From NCBI GenBank assembly GCA_017860345.1, contig JAFNAV010000001.1, positions 41,773 to 105,772 of the forward strand: a DNA stretch of 64,000 bases, read 5' to 3'. The notes under the pieces are model-generated. The model was not told where the DNA came from and searched no databases. It was given only the letters and a program-made list of their open reading frames with translations. Positions 34,416 to 45,586 of the stretch are shown here, one piece after another. The DNA is from Bacteroidota bacterium. Lineage in GTDB: Bacteria; Bacteroidota; Bacteroidia; Bacteroidales; Paludibacteraceae. How positions within the stretch are numbered: position 1 is the stretch's first letter; the number at the start of each line of letters is the position of its first letter. A program made the translations under genes and the position numbers.

Positions 34416-36317
34416 TTATTTTTTGTTTTGCATTGCTTTTTGCTGTTCGCGTTGCATTTTTTCGAGTCGCTCCATAAAGCTACTTTTCTTTTTCGGATTT
34501 TTAGCATTGCTGCTCCGTTTAGCATGAAGGGTAGCCAATAGTTTCTTTTCGTCGACAGTAGCACGTATGGCGTAAGTCTGAGCAATAGAAATAAGCGTAG
34601 AGATGAAATAATAATAGCTCAATCCCGAAGCATATCCGTTGAACATAAACATAAAGAATACCGGCATCAGATACATCATCCATTTCATCATTGCACCTCC
34701 AGGCTGATCAGTAGCCGTGTTGGCCATGTTCAGTTTGGTATATAGCACACTTACCACTGTCATCAGAAGTGTAAACAAGCTTACGTGATCGCCAAAACCA
34801 AAAGGCACTACAAACGGCAATTGCAGAATTGAGTCGTAAGCCGAAAGGTCATCGGCCCACAAAAAGCTTTGCTGACGAAGCTCAATAGCAGCCGGGAAAA
34901 AGCTAAACATAGCAAATAAAATAGGCATTTGCAATAATGTAGGTAAGCATCCACTCATAGGGCTAACACCAACCTTGCTATAAAGATCCATGGTTGCCTT
35001 CTGACGCTCAGCAGCCTTTTCGGCAGGAATACGGGCATGTATTTCATCTATTTCAGGTTTCAACACCCTCATTTTGGCAGTAGACATGTATGATTTATAG
35101 GTAAGCGGAAACAGGATCAGCTTAATCACTAAAGTCATCAGCAAAATAATGATACCGAAATTAGAAATAAAGGTATTGAACAAATTGAACATCGGGATGA
35201 TAGCAAAGCGGTTTACCCATCCAAAAATGCCCCATCCAAGTGGTACAAGACTACGAAGAAGTAATTTGTCATCGCCTTTGAGGTCAGAATCGTACCCGGA
35301 TAAAATCTTGTATTTATTAGGCCCGAAATAGAATCTGAATCCGGTTTCTTTTTTGCCCGAAGGATCAAATTCGACCGACATATCGGCGTTGTACGATTTC
35401 AGATAACCGCTTGTTTCAGGCTCAAGTGCACTTTTGAGGTTAGCCGATTCGATAACACCGTCAGCAATTAAAATACTGCTGAAAAACTGGTCTTTAAACG
35501 CAATCCATTTAAGTTTATTCGAGATTTTCTTCTCATCATCTTTCGATTCGCTTAAAGTTTCCACATCATCAGCCACAAATTTATAATGAATATGCGAATA
35601 ACGATCCTCGAACTTGCGGCCTTTTTCCTGCTGACGTACTTTGGTATACCATTGCAAATCGAGCGAATTGGTGCCTGCTGGCATTACCGAATTCATCTCG
35701 TTGGCCTTCACGTTGAAATGTACCATATAGTCGTTGGCAGGTATGGTATATATGTAGTCGATATAAGCCGCACCCTCAGTTTTAAGTCGTAGTGTGAGCG
35801 TTTGGTTGCCTTTGGCATCTTTGGTTATACCACCTACCTGATCAAAAAACAAATCCGAAGTATTTACAATGCGGTTGTTGTTAGTAACCAGTGTAAAACC
35901 AAAATCACTTTCTTTGCCATTGAACAACACCAAAGGCAATGAATCGTGGGTTTTATAGTCTTTAAGCAATACCGAGTAAACTCGTCCCCCTTTGTTTGTA
36001 AGCGTAAGTTTTATTAACTCATTCTCAACAGTTACAAACTTTTCCTCGCCAACTACAGCCGGACTGAATGCTCCGTATATATCAGCTACCTTGGCCAAAG
36101 CCGAGGTATCATTGAGGTTTACTGAGTCTATTTTAGCTACTTCGTTGGCTTTTTTCGAAGCAGCTTCGGCTTCAGCTTTAGCCTGTTGTACCAGAGCTAT
36201 AGAATCATTGTATCTCTGTTGTCTCGCAAGTTCTTCCTCATTAGGTCTGTTCATCACTGAAAAACCGATGAGTACAAGTGCTATCAGCACAAATCCGATG
36301 ATTGTGTTTTTATCCAT
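34416..36317 (-). CDS. yidC: Membrane protein insertase YidC
   Basis: A 633-residue Oxa1/YidC insertase of the inner membrane. It starts with a transmembrane helix (IIGFVLIALVLIGFSVM), followed by a large periplasmic beta domain (about 60-350) and the conserved five-helix core, including LFPLTYKSYMSTAKM, GVSPMSGCLPTLLQMPILFAMF (in parts) and SYYYFISTLISIAQT. The C terminus is a strongly basic tail of about 50 residues rich in Lys, fit for ribosome contact. It lies 54 bases downstream of pyrG and is likely co-transcribed. Confidence 0.96.
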   Translation of the reverse strand: MDKNTIIGFVLIALVLIGFSVMNRPNEEELARQQRYNDSIALVQQAKAEAEAASKKANEVAKIDSVNLNDTSALAKVADIYGAFSPAVVGEEKFVTVENELIKLTLTNKGGRVYSVLLKDYKTHDSLPLVLFNGKESDFGFTLVTNNNRIVNTSDLFFDQVGGITKDAKGNQTLTLRLKTEGAAYIDYIYTIPANDYMVHFNVKANEMNSVMPAGTNSLDLQWYTKVRQQEKGRKFEDRYSHIHYKFVADDVETLSESKDDEKKISNKLKWIAFKDQFFSSILIADGVIESANLKSALEPETSGYLKSYNADMSVEFDPSGKKETGFRFYFGPNKYKILSGYDSDLKGDDKLLLRSLVPLGWGIFGWVNRFAIIPMFNLFNTFISNFGIIILLMTLVIKLILFPLTYKSYMSTAKMRVLKPEIDEIHARIPAEKAAERQKATMDLYSKVGVSPMSGCLPTLLQMPILFAMFSFFPAAIELRQQSFLWADDLSAYDSILQLPFVVPFGFGDHVSLFTLLMTVVSVLYTKLNMANTATDQPGGAMMKWMMYLMPVFFMFMFNGYASGLSYYYFISTLISIAQTYAIRATVDEKKLLATLHAKRSSNAKNPKKKSSFMERLEKMQREQQKAMQNKK

Positions 36318-36371
36318 TTATTATTTCAAATATTTTATTTCAGACCGTCTGCCTTATTTTATTTTTATTTA

Positions 36372-38108
<1,737 letters not shown>

Positions 38109-38249
38109 TCATTCTCAACAGTGGGCTTGTGCTAAGGATTTTTTTGCCCGCAAAGAAGAAGCGCCGATTTGCGAATTAAAAAAAATATAAGGATAGGATT
38201 CGCTGAACAAACACCGGGAGTTTTCAATCAAACTAATGCTTACAACTAT

Positions 38250-39347
38250 TTACACATGGGTTACAAACAACATGGTGTCGGACTGCATCACTAAGCGATA
38301 AGCCAGACCGGGATTAAATAACCGGGAGAACATTTTTTTTCTGCGCGAATTAAATGCCAGTAAATCAATCTCCTTTTCCTTCAGGTAATTTTCTATCAAC
38401 TCGGGCGAATTGGAAGAACCCAGCAAGGCATAGTGGGTTTTTATACCGGGATACTGACTGGCAAAATAAGACTTAATACCTGCCAGCATCACCTCGCTCC
38501 ATGGCTCGGTTTTTTCGGCCGAATGAATAAAATAGATTTCCGTATTTTCAGAATTGCAGAGCTCTATTGTTTTATCAATGGCTATAAGGTCTTTCTGATC
38601 AAAATTGGTAAGGAAAGCCACCCGCCGTATTTGTTTGGGAGAGCGCAAAGCCACTTGTACAGGCACTGCAAATACCGGCGACAAGGTTGAGTCAATAACT
38701 TCGGCCGTAACACTCCCTATCAGTTCATCGGTTATTTTCTTACCTTGCGTACCCATAACTACCAGTTCCGGATTACGCTTTTTACAATAATCCAGAATTT
38801 CATCTTCGGGAACACCTTCTTTAATTTCTATACCGAAATTTACATCCGGCAATTCCTTATTGGTAATTCTCTTCTTTAACAATCTATCCAGATTTTCGGC
38901 ATCAGCATTAGCCTGATTCACAATTCGCCTCGTCAATTCACTATCGCTTATGCTGTATGTACTGAAATCTCTATTACCCGAAATAGTATAAGATGGTGTA
39001 AAATAAACATACAGGATAGTAACCGAAACGCCCATTTGCTCTGCAAACCAAAAACCAAAATCAATGGTATGCTCTACCATATCAGCAAAATCGACAGATA
39101 TAAGTACATGTCTTTTTTCGCCATCAGCATCATCGCGCTCCCAGGCGCTTTCTACCTCTTCAACAATTTTTAAGGCGCGCGGCAAGTCCGATTTTTTAAT
39201 TCGAACCCTCACTCCTACAGCCATTTCGGGTTGTTCCAGATTCAGATTATGAATCATTGTCTCAATACCATTTTCTTCGAGCACATTTTTAATCATCTGA
39301 GCCCTATTGTAAGTACGTATGGCAAGCGTCACTAATTTATCTTCCAT
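38250..39347 (-). CDS. Universal stress protein with tandem UspA domains and N-terminal DUF2007-like domain
   Basis: A 365-residue cytoplasmic protein. Residues 1-70 (LVTLAIRTYNRAQMIKNVLEENGIE...VRVRIKKSDLPRALKIVEE) resemble the DUF2007 putative signal-transducing domain. Two UspA folds follow: HVLISVDFADMVEHTIDFG with the nucleotide-type motif VVMGTQGKKITDELIGSVTAEVI (in parts), and a second, more divergent one from about 235 to the end. Single gene flanked by gaps of 270 and 244 bases in which I see no other gene. Function in stress adaptation is by family only. Confidence 0.88.
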   Translation of the reverse strand: MEDKLVTLAIRTYNRAQMIKNVLEENGIETMIHNLNLEQPEMAVGVRVRIKKSDLPRALKIVEEVESAWERDDADGEKRHVLISVDFADMVEHTIDFGFWFAEQMGVSVTILYVYFTPSYTISGNRDFSTYSISDSELTRRIVNQANADAENLDRLLKKRITNKELPDVNFGIEIKEGVPEDEILDYCKKRNPELVVMGTQGKKITDELIGSVTAEVIDSTLSPVFAVPVQVALRSPKQIRRVAFLTNFDQKDLIAIDKTIELCNSENTEIYFIHSAEKTEPWSEVMLAGIKSYFASQYPGIKTHYALLGSSNSPELIENYLKEKEIDLLAFNSRRKKMFSRLFNPGLAYRLVMQSDTMLFVTHV

Positions 39348-39550
39348 AATTCTTTATTTCAACGATTTAAAAACCTTTGATCAAAACACATACACCCAAA
39401 AAATCTGACGGTAAAGTTAGTTTATTTTACCGATGATTAGTCCTGCAATCCATGCTTTTTAAACATAAAAAAAAGCAATTTATAGAAACCTGCTGAAAAT
39501 TAAGTTGTAAATATTAATTTTTAAGCACATCACATGTTGAAAAAAATAAT

Positions 39551-39558
39551 TATTTTTG
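39551..39558 (+). promoter_or_regulatory. Promoter -7 element of the gldE-gldD-PPTase-GGGPS unit
   Basis: TATTTTTG, 33 bases before the TTG start of gldE. Confidence 0.55.
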
Positions 39559-39591
39559 CGGATATTGAATTTTCTTTAAACTTATTTTATT

Positions 39592-40926
39592 TTGGAAACC
39601 GGTATAATTATATCCATATTCTCTGAAATCACGATTCAGCCTCCGACCGTCCCTGCCATCATTACGTTCGTTCTGAGCCTGTTGCTATTAATTATATCGG
39701 CTTTAATATCGGCCTCCGAAGTGGCTTTTTTCTCATTCGATGCCAAAACCTTAAGCGAACTTGAGGCCAGTGAGAACAAAACTGACCGTAAAATCATTCA
39801 TCTGCTCGATCATCCTCAAAGGTTACTTTCGACCATTTTGGTAGGAAAAACCTTTATAAGCATCACCATAATTATCCTGATGGCTTATGCCTCCAACTCT
39901 ATCTTCAATTTTTCGGTAGTTCCCACATGGGGATTTGTACTGCAAGTGATGATAATTTCTTTTATCCTTGTGATTTTTGGCGAGGTTATTCCTAAAATAT
40001 ATGCTACACAGTTTGCCCGGAAAGCAGCCACGCAAACGGTTCCCTTTATTTCGGCCATCGAGCGTATTTTTGGCCCGTTTGTAAGCATTTTGGTAAACTC
40101 TACTTCTATTGTAAATACAAGGCTTGCCAGGCACAACCGCAGCCACATATCGGTAGACGAGCTCACTCACGTACTGGAGATGAACCCTGAAAACAATGAA
40201 GAAGACAAAGAAATGCTGGAAGGAATTATCAAATTCGGGAACATCCATGTGGTGGATATTATGACTTCGCGCGTGGATATAGTAGATGTAGATATCAAAA
40301 CTTCGTACAAACAGCTGCTCGAACTTATCATCAAATGCGGCTACTCCCGCATACCTGTTTTTGCGGGTACGCGCGATAATATCAAAGGGATACTTTATGG
40401 CAAAGACCTGCTGCCACACCTCGACAAGCCAACGAACTTCCGCTGGCAAAGCTTAGTACGCCCGGCATATTATATACCTGAAACAAAAAAAATTGACGAT
40501 TTGCTCAACGAATTTCAGACCAACAAAGTGCATTTGGCTATTGTGGTGGATGAATATGGCGGCACTTCAGGATTGGTAACGCTCGAAGATATTCTTGAAG
40601 AAATAGTTGGCGATATAAGCGACGAGTACGATGACGAAGAACGCTTGTTTACCAAACTCGATAACCACACCTTTCTGTTTGAAGCAAAAATTCAGCTGAA
40701 CGACTTCTTTAAAATTGATGAAATTTCGGAAACAGACTTTGCTAAAATAAGTGGCGAAGTTGAAACGCTGGCCGGATTAATTCTGGAATTAAAAGGTGAA
40801 ATCCCCTCTAAGAATGAACGCATAGATTATGGGCGCTATGTTTTTGAAATCATGTCGGTAGATAACCGACGCATAAAAAAGGTAAAACTCTACATTAAAG
40901 ACGACTTCAGAAAGAATGAAGAATAA
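39592..40926 (+). CDS. gldE: Gliding motility-associated CNNM/HlyC-type protein GldE
   Basis: A 444-residue membrane protein. An N-terminal DUF21 domain with about three transmembrane helices (FVLSLLLLIISALISASEVAFFSF and others, to about 190) is followed by a CBS-domain pair (about 205-330, VDIMTSRVDIVDVD and GGTSGLVTLEDILEEIVG) and a C-terminal CorC_HlyC domain. The protein appears to begin at a TTG (39592), since no ATG precedes the first helix. It stands directly before gldD, the gene order known in gliding Bacteroidetes, which supports GldE over a generic magnesium/cobalt efflux protein. Confidence 0.87.
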   Translation: METGIIISIFSEITIQPPTVPAIITFVLSLLLLIISALISASEVAFFSFDAKTLSELEASENKTDRKIIHLLDHPQRLLSTILVGKTFISITIIILMAYASNSIFNFSVVPTWGFVLQVMIISFILVIFGEVIPKIYATQFARKAATQTVPFISAIERIFGPFVSILVNSTSIVNTRLARHNRSHISVDELTHVLEMNPENNEEDKEMLEGIIKFGNIHVVDIMTSRVDIVDVDIKTSYKQLLELIIKCGYSRIPVFAGTRDNIKGILYGKDLLPHLDKPTNFRWQSLVRPAYYIPETKKIDDLLNEFQTNKVHLAIVVDEYGGTSGLVTLEDILEEIVGDISDEYDDEERLFTKLDNHTFLFEAKIQLNDFFKIDEISETDFAKISGEVETLAGLILELKGEIPSKNERIDYGRYVFEIMSVDNRRIKKVKLYIKDDFRKNEE

Positions 40927-40981
40927 ACCTTTTTGCGCATATGCTTTGCCCTTTTTTCTTGAAACACTTTTACATCACAAA

Positions 40982-41554
40982 ATGAAATTCTATCATCTTT
41001 TCATCCTGTTTTTCGCTTTAACTTTAGCTTCGTGCGGTGGCAATTTCACTCCTAAACCTTACGGATATTTCAGAGTAGATATACCTGAGCATAGCTACCG
41101 GACAGTGGATACGCTAAGCTTGCCTTATAAGTTTGATTTATCGCCCATAGCCCGGGTTGTAAAACATGAAGAAAAAGGCGAAAAATACTGGATTGACATT
41201 CAATATCCGCAACTGAATGCTAATGTTTATTGTAGCTACAAGCCTATCCACAACAATCTGTTTGAATTAAGCGAAGATTCGCGCAGATATGTGTACAAGC
41301 ATGCTGTAAAAGCTGACGGTATTGGCGAAAAGGTTTTTGCACATCCTGAGAAGCAAGTTTACGGAATTCTTTATGATTTGGAGGGCAATACTGCATCGGC
41401 TCTTCAGTTTGTGCTGACCGACAGCACCAGGCATTTCTTTCGTGGAGCGCTATATTTCGACAATGTACCCAATAAAGACTCTATTGCGCCTATGGCGGAA
41501 TACATCCGCGAAGATATGGTAAGGTTAATGGAAAGTTTTGAGTGGAAAAAATGA
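40982..41554 (+). CDS. gldD: Gliding motility lipoprotein GldD
   Basis: A 190-residue lipoprotein: MKFYHLFILFFALTLASCGG is a lipoprotein signal with lipobox LASC. The mature part begins with the family-typical PKPYGYFRVDIPEHSY and contains YWIDIQYPQLNANVYCSY. GldD is required for gliding and T9SS function in Flavobacterium. The ATG at 40982 is used; an earlier in-frame ATG at 40916 overlaps gldE and would ruin the signal. Its TGA overlaps the ATG of the next gene (ATGA at 41551-41554), indicating translational coupling. Confidence 0.88.
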   Translation: MKFYHLFILFFALTLASCGGNFTPKPYGYFRVDIPEHSYRTVDTLSLPYKFDLSPIARVVKHEEKGEKYWIDIQYPQLNANVYCSYKPIHNNLFELSEDSRRYVYKHAVKADGIGEKVFAHPEKQVYGILYDLEGNTASALQFVLTDSTRHFFRGALYFDNVPNKDSIAPMAEYIREDMVRLMESFEWKK

Positions 41555-42168
41555 TTAAAGCGAGTATTGATAACAACGGCATGTACATATTGCTGTGGGA
41601 GTTAACAGAGACCACAGAGGAACTGGAGTTGATGCTCACCAGGCCAGAATTGTATAAAGCGGAATACAAACTTATCAAGAATAAAAAAAGGCAATACGAG
41701 TTTTTGGCAACAAGGGTGGCTCTTAAACACTTGCTAAAAAAGGAGGTTGAAATTGAGTATGACGACGATGGAAAACCCGGTATCAGAAATGACAAACGCG
41801 AAATTAGCATAACTCACAGCGGCCAATGGGTAGCAGTAATGGTACATTCCTCTAAACGATGTGGCATTGATGTGGAAAAACCTACTGAAAAGTTTGGCCG
41901 GCTCTATACCCGTTTTCTGAGCCTGGAAGAACAGCAATACCTCTTTGATGAACAGGATTTGACCAAAGTGCAATTGGCATGGTCGGCCAAGGAGGCTTTG
42001 TTTAAAATCATTGGGCATGATGCCGTCGATTTTGCAACGCAACTCAGAATAGAGCCTTTTGAAATAAACACCCATAAGCTGAAAGCCACACACATACCTA
42101 CAAACAGAGTATATCATTTACACTTTGAATACACCAATGAGTATAGTCTGGTTTATGGAACCGACTGA
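41551..42168 (+). CDS. 4'-phosphopantetheinyl transferase superfamily protein
   Basis: A 205-residue Sfp/Gsp-type transferase that attaches the CoA-derived arm to acyl or peptidyl carrier proteins. The two diagnostic motifs are present: CGIDVEKP (about 109-116) and WSAKEALFKI (about 149-158), which supply the Mg2+ and CoA contacts. ITHSGQWVAV matches the first conserved motif. It overlaps the gldD stop by four bases. A GTG nine bases earlier is possible but less likely. It may be the only carrier-protein activator of this type near lipid genes. Confidence 0.9.
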   Translation: MIKASIDNNGMYILLWELTETTEELELMLTRPELYKAEYKLIKNKKRQYEFLATRVALKHLLKKEVEIEYDDDGKPGIRNDKREISITHSGQWVAVMVHSSKRCGIDVEKPTEKFGRLYTRFLSLEEQQYLFDEQDLTKVQLAWSAKEALFKIIGHDAVDFATQLRIEPFEINTHKLKATHIPTNRVYHLHFEYTNEYSLVYGTD

Positions 42169-42182
42169 TTTTCAATATCTGT

Positions 42183-42932
42183 ATGAATAATATTTATAAT
42201 AAAATACTGACAAATAAGAAAGCTGGTCGTAAAATGCTGGCCGTTCTGCTTGATCCCGACAAATGTACCGGGGAGTTACTGCAAAAGATTTTGTATCAAC
42301 TTCAAAATGCTGTACCCGATTTTATTTTTGTAGGAGGTAGTCAGGCATCGTTATCCACCAACCGGCTCATAGCTATTATCAAACAAGAGATTAACTGCGA
42401 AGTCGTATTGTTTCCGGGCAATGTTTCGCAGTTTTCGCCCAATGCAGATGCTGTTCTTTTTCTGTCGCTGATATCAGGCCGCAATCCTGAATTTCTGATA
42501 GAGCAACATGTTCAATCGGCGCTTACAATCAAACAATCGGGTGTAGAGGTTATTCCAACAGGCTATGTATTGATTGATGGCGGACGCATAACTTCGGTAC
42601 AAAGCGTAAGCGCCACCCAACCTATTTCAGCTGAGAATAAAGAAATGATTGTATCCACGGCCGTAGCTGGCGAGTTGCTCGGTATGAAACTTATCTACCT
42701 CGAAGCCGGAAGTGGTGCACTAATCCCCGTTAGTTCCGAAACCATTGCAACAGTTATCGACAACATATCTGTCCCGCTTATTGTAGGAGGTGGCATCCGC
42801 ACCATCGAAGGCATACAAACGGCCTTCAGCGCTGGAGCCGATTTGGTAGTAGTAGGAAATATATTTGAAACCGAGCCTGAGAAAATAAGAGGGTTTATCA
42901 ACGCCGCAAAAATTAACGAAGCTTATTCTTAA
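42183..42932 (+). CDS. Geranylgeranylglyceryl/heptaprenylglyceryl phosphate synthase (PcrB/GGGPS family)
   Basis: A 249-residue TIM-barrel prenyltransferase that joins a polyprenyl diphosphate to sn-glycerol 1-phosphate, making an archaeal-type ether lipid precursor. Family marks are AVLLDPDKCTG (near 20-30), FIFVGGSQAS, EVVLFPGNVSQFS, LIYLEAGSGA and PLIVGGGIRTIEG for phosphate binding. Such group II enzymes are known in Bacteroidetes. It starts 14 bases after the PPTase gene, so is co-transcribed with it, and its last 20 bases overlap the convergent MFS gene. Confidence 0.93.
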   Translation: MNNIYNKILTNKKAGRKMLAVLLDPDKCTGELLQKILYQLQNAVPDFIFVGGSQASLSTNRLIAIIKQEINCEVVLFPGNVSQFSPNADAVLFLSLISGRNPEFLIEQHVQSALTIKQSGVEVIPTGYVLIDGGRITSVQSVSATQPISAENKEMIVSTAVAGELLGMKLIYLEAGSGALIPVSSETIATVIDNISVPLIVGGGIRTIEGIQTAFSAGADLVVVGNIFETEPEKIRGFINAAKINEAYS

Positions 42933-44130
42933 TATAATGCGGACCTGCTATTTTTATAAAATAGATATAGGAGAGTAATGTGATAATACCACCACTTAAA
43001 TAGGCTAATTGAAGTCCACCATTACTGTCGGCTAATTGTCCTCCTAGTACCAATCCGATGCCCACACCAATATCCCAACTGGTCATGTAAGTGGAACTTG
43101 CGGTAGCCCTCCGGTTATTAGCAGCCAGATTGACAAAAAGCGTATTGTACGCCGGAAAAATAAATCCGTACCCTACGCCCAAAATCAAGGCAATAAGATA
43201 AAAAATAATTACGACCAATAGCTCATCAGTCATTCTTTTAACTCCGGCCAGCGCCAGAAAAGCAAAAACACAAAGCATGGTACCCATGGCTATCACCTGT
43301 ACCAATTTGCCTTTATCTACCATTTTACCACTCACCAATCTTGATGCAATCAACCCTACCGACATCAGCGAAAAGAACACCCCTACTCCGCTTGCGATTC
43401 CAAGTTCTTTTCCATAAATAGCTATATATGTAACTGTTACCCCATAAGGAATCCCCATAAACAATAAGCTTAGCCCGGCATTAAAACCTTTAAAAAGAAA
43501 AAAACGGTCGAAAGCAACCGGCTGTTTTTCGCCACGATTCAGGGCATTATTTTTTGATTTAATAAAAAGTGTAAAAACAAACCCTGTTAACCCAACCAAA
43601 ATAGCTGTATAAAATATCACATCAAAAGAATAAACATCGTGCATAAAAAGGCCTGTCATAGGACCCACCGCCATTGCAAGGTTATTGGCAACACCAAAGT
43701 AACCCAGACCTTCGCCCCTTCGCGAAGACGGCATAATATCCACCACCAAACTATTGCCGGCTGTTGTTACAAATCCGAAAGTAAATCCATGTAAAATTCT
43801 GAAAAACAGAAATAAACCAATAAAATTGGCCAGCGGATAACCTACAAAAGTGAGTACAAATAACACATAAGCTATCACATACACCGGCTTGCGATAGACC
43901 ATATCCAGCACAAAACCAGCAAACGGACGAATGATGAGCGCTGCTACGGTATAACTCGACAGAATAATACCCACCAACGATTTTGAAGCGTCGTATTTTT
44001 CAATAAGATAAAGCGGAAAAACCGGAACAAGCAGATAAAAAGCAAAAAATAACAAAAAATTACCTATACAAGCTGAAATATAACTGCCTGTCCAGAGTCT
44101 GTCTTTGGGTTCGGGATGAATTTGTAACAT
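42913..44130 (-). CDS. Major facilitator superfamily transporter
   Basis: A 405-residue inner-membrane protein with about 12 transmembrane segments in two halves. The MFS loop-2/3 signature region is GFVLDMVYRKPVYVIAY, and RILHGFTFGFVTTAGNSLVVD is motif-like for drug or sugar efflux members. Substrate cannot be told. It is the last gene of the valS-IMPase-DUF2148-MFS order on the minus strand (59 bases after DUF2148), and its 3' end overlaps that of GGGPS. Confidence 0.88.
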   Translation of the reverse strand: MLQIHPEPKDRLWTGSYISACIGNFLLFFAFYLLVPVFPLYLIEKYDASKSLVGIILSSYTVAALIIRPFAGFVLDMVYRKPVYVIAYVLFVLTFVGYPLANFIGLFLFFRILHGFTFGFVTTAGNSLVVDIMPSSRRGEGLGYFGVANNLAMAVGPMTGLFMHDVYSFDVIFYTAILVGLTGFVFTLFIKSKNNALNRGEKQPVAFDRFFLFKGFNAGLSLLFMGIPYGVTVTYIAIYGKELGIASGVGVFFSLMSVGLIASRLVSGKMVDKGKLVQVIAMGTMLCVFAFLALAGVKRMTDELLVVIIFYLIALILGVGYGFIFPAYNTLFVNLAANNRRATASSTYMTSWDIGVGIGLVLGGQLADSNGGLQLAYLSGGIITLLSYIYFIKIAGPHYIKNKLR

Positions 44131-44189
44131 GCCTGTATTCAGTCAGCAAGCTATCTCGCTGAAACAATTGATTTATAAAAATAAAAACA

Positions 44190-44735
44190 TTAAGTAGCCG
44201 GAGTTTTTGAAACCCTGTCGAAAAACGGATTTTTTGACGTGGAACTTATTGGAATTCCGTAGATATTACTACATCCCGGCATCCAGCCGAGCTCCTGCAC
44301 CACACGTCCTACCGAAAACATAACCCGGCTATCCACACGCCTATCGGCAGCTACTGCACAAGCCGATCCCAGCGCTATACCAACATCTACCGAATTGATG
44401 GCACAAGGAACTTCAGAAAAAGCATTCTTTTGCGCACAAGTATCAAATCCACAGTAACCACAATTCAGACTATGCACCTGCGTACGGGTTCCTACCAGCA
44501 CAATGGCGCTCGCCCAAAGGATATTTTCGGCATCGCGGGTAATGAACTTCAAACCGGTTTGTTCGCTGTATTTCAGCATTGCTTCCGATAAAACCTTTAT
44601 CGAATCGTCGGTTATAAGCATAACTTCAATAATATCGTAGCCCTTACCTTTGGGAGCTGTCCGGGCAGCCGTCATCATATCGTTGGCTATTTGTAACAAT
44701 CGTTCACGGCGGGTATCTCTTTCGTTTATCAACAT
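44190..44735 (-). CDS. DUF2148 domain protein (predicted ferredoxin-like)
   Basis: A 181-residue cytoplasmic protein. The Cys-rich core NCGYCGFDTCAQKNAFSEVPC (about 88-108, in parts) and a later VGIALGSACAVAADRRVD match the DUF2148 family, whose members are annotated as ferredoxin-like and may bind an Fe-S cluster. The N-terminal half is a KGYDIIEVMLITDDSIK alpha/beta region. The gene is 23 bases downstream of the phosphatase gene. Function unknown. Confidence 0.85.
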   Translation of the reverse strand: MLINERDTRRERLLQIANDMMTAARTAPKGKGYDIIEVMLITDDSIKVLSEAMLKYSEQTGLKFITRDAENILWASAIVLVGTRTQVHSLNCGYCGFDTCAQKNAFSEVPCAINSVDVGIALGSACAVAADRRVDSRVMFSVGRVVQELGWMPGCSNIYGIPISSTSKNPFFDRVSKTPAT

Positions 44736-44758
44736 CTTGTTCGCTGCTTTATAGTTAA

Positions 44759-45559
44759 TTATTTCTTTGCAAACTCCCCTATTTTGGTAAGAATTAGCTC
44801 ATTAAGACAACCATTTGTAGCTACTATTTCCCTACCAAACAGATAATTATTGCCGCCACTATAATCCACAACAGTTCCTCCTGCCTCTTTTACAATAACG
44901 GTTCCGGCTGCAACATCCCACGGTTTCAGATCATACTCCCAAAATGCGTCAAAACGCCCACAGGCCACGTAAGCCATATCGGTAGCAGCCGAACCTAACC
45001 GACGTACTCCACGTGCATTTTTCATACTCCATTCCAAAAACTCCATATAAGTATCCATGCGGCTAAAATCATTGTACGGAAACCCGGTTGCCAGCAAAGC
45101 ATCATGAATATCAGTACGTTTCGACACCTGAATAGGATCACCATTCAGATAAGCGCCTCCATCTTTCCATGCATAAAAACATTCGTCGCGCCCGACTTCG
45201 TATACCACACCTAAAACTAACTCGTCCCCATCGAGCAAACCAATACTGACGGCATAAAGTGGCAAACCTTGTATAAAGTTGGTAGTTCCATCAAGCGGGT
45301 CAATCACCCAATTGAATCGTTCGCCCCGTTTTGCACTGGTACCCTCCTCAGCAATAAAACCCGATTCGGGTAAAATAGCACCTAAAGCAGTAATAATTCT
45401 GGCTTCGGACTCTTTGTCGACATAACTTACCAGATCGTGCATACCTTTACTTTCTATTCGCGCCGGGTCAAAACTTTTGCGCTCATTGGCCATCATCTGC
45501 CCTGTGGACTTAGCTACATCGCACACAAACAGGCACAATTCTTTATATGTTGGTGTCAT
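44759..45559 (-). CDS. Inositol monophosphatase family protein
   Basis: A 266-residue Mg2+/Li+-type phosphatase fold. Metal-binding motifs are complete: FIAEEGT, WVIDPLDGTTNFIQG (about 78-92) and KPWDVAAGTVIVKEAGG near the C terminus. Members dephosphorylate inositol 1-phosphate, PAP or fructose bisphosphate; the exact substrate is not clear, though the N terminus is SuhB-like. It is downstream of valS across the palindrome array and 23 bases before DUF2148. Confidence 0.9.
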   Translation of the reverse strand: MTPTYKELCLFVCDVAKSTGQMMANERKSFDPARIESKGMHDLVSYVDKESEARIITALGAILPESGFIAEEGTSAKRGERFNWVIDPLDGTTNFIQGLPLYAVSIGLLDGDELVLGVVYEVGRDECFYAWKDGGAYLNGDPIQVSKRTDIHDALLATGFPYNDFSRMDTYMEFLEWSMKNARGVRRLGSAATDMAYVACGRFDAFWEYDLKPWDVAAGTVIVKEAGGTVVDYSGGNNYLFGREIVATNGCLNELILTKIGEFAKK

Positions 45560-45586
45560 AAATTTATGTTTTAATTATTATCATCT

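Noticed and set aside
40916..40981. Earlier ATG for gldD
   Set aside because: It overlaps the gldE end and would displace the lipoprotein signal that starts at 40982.
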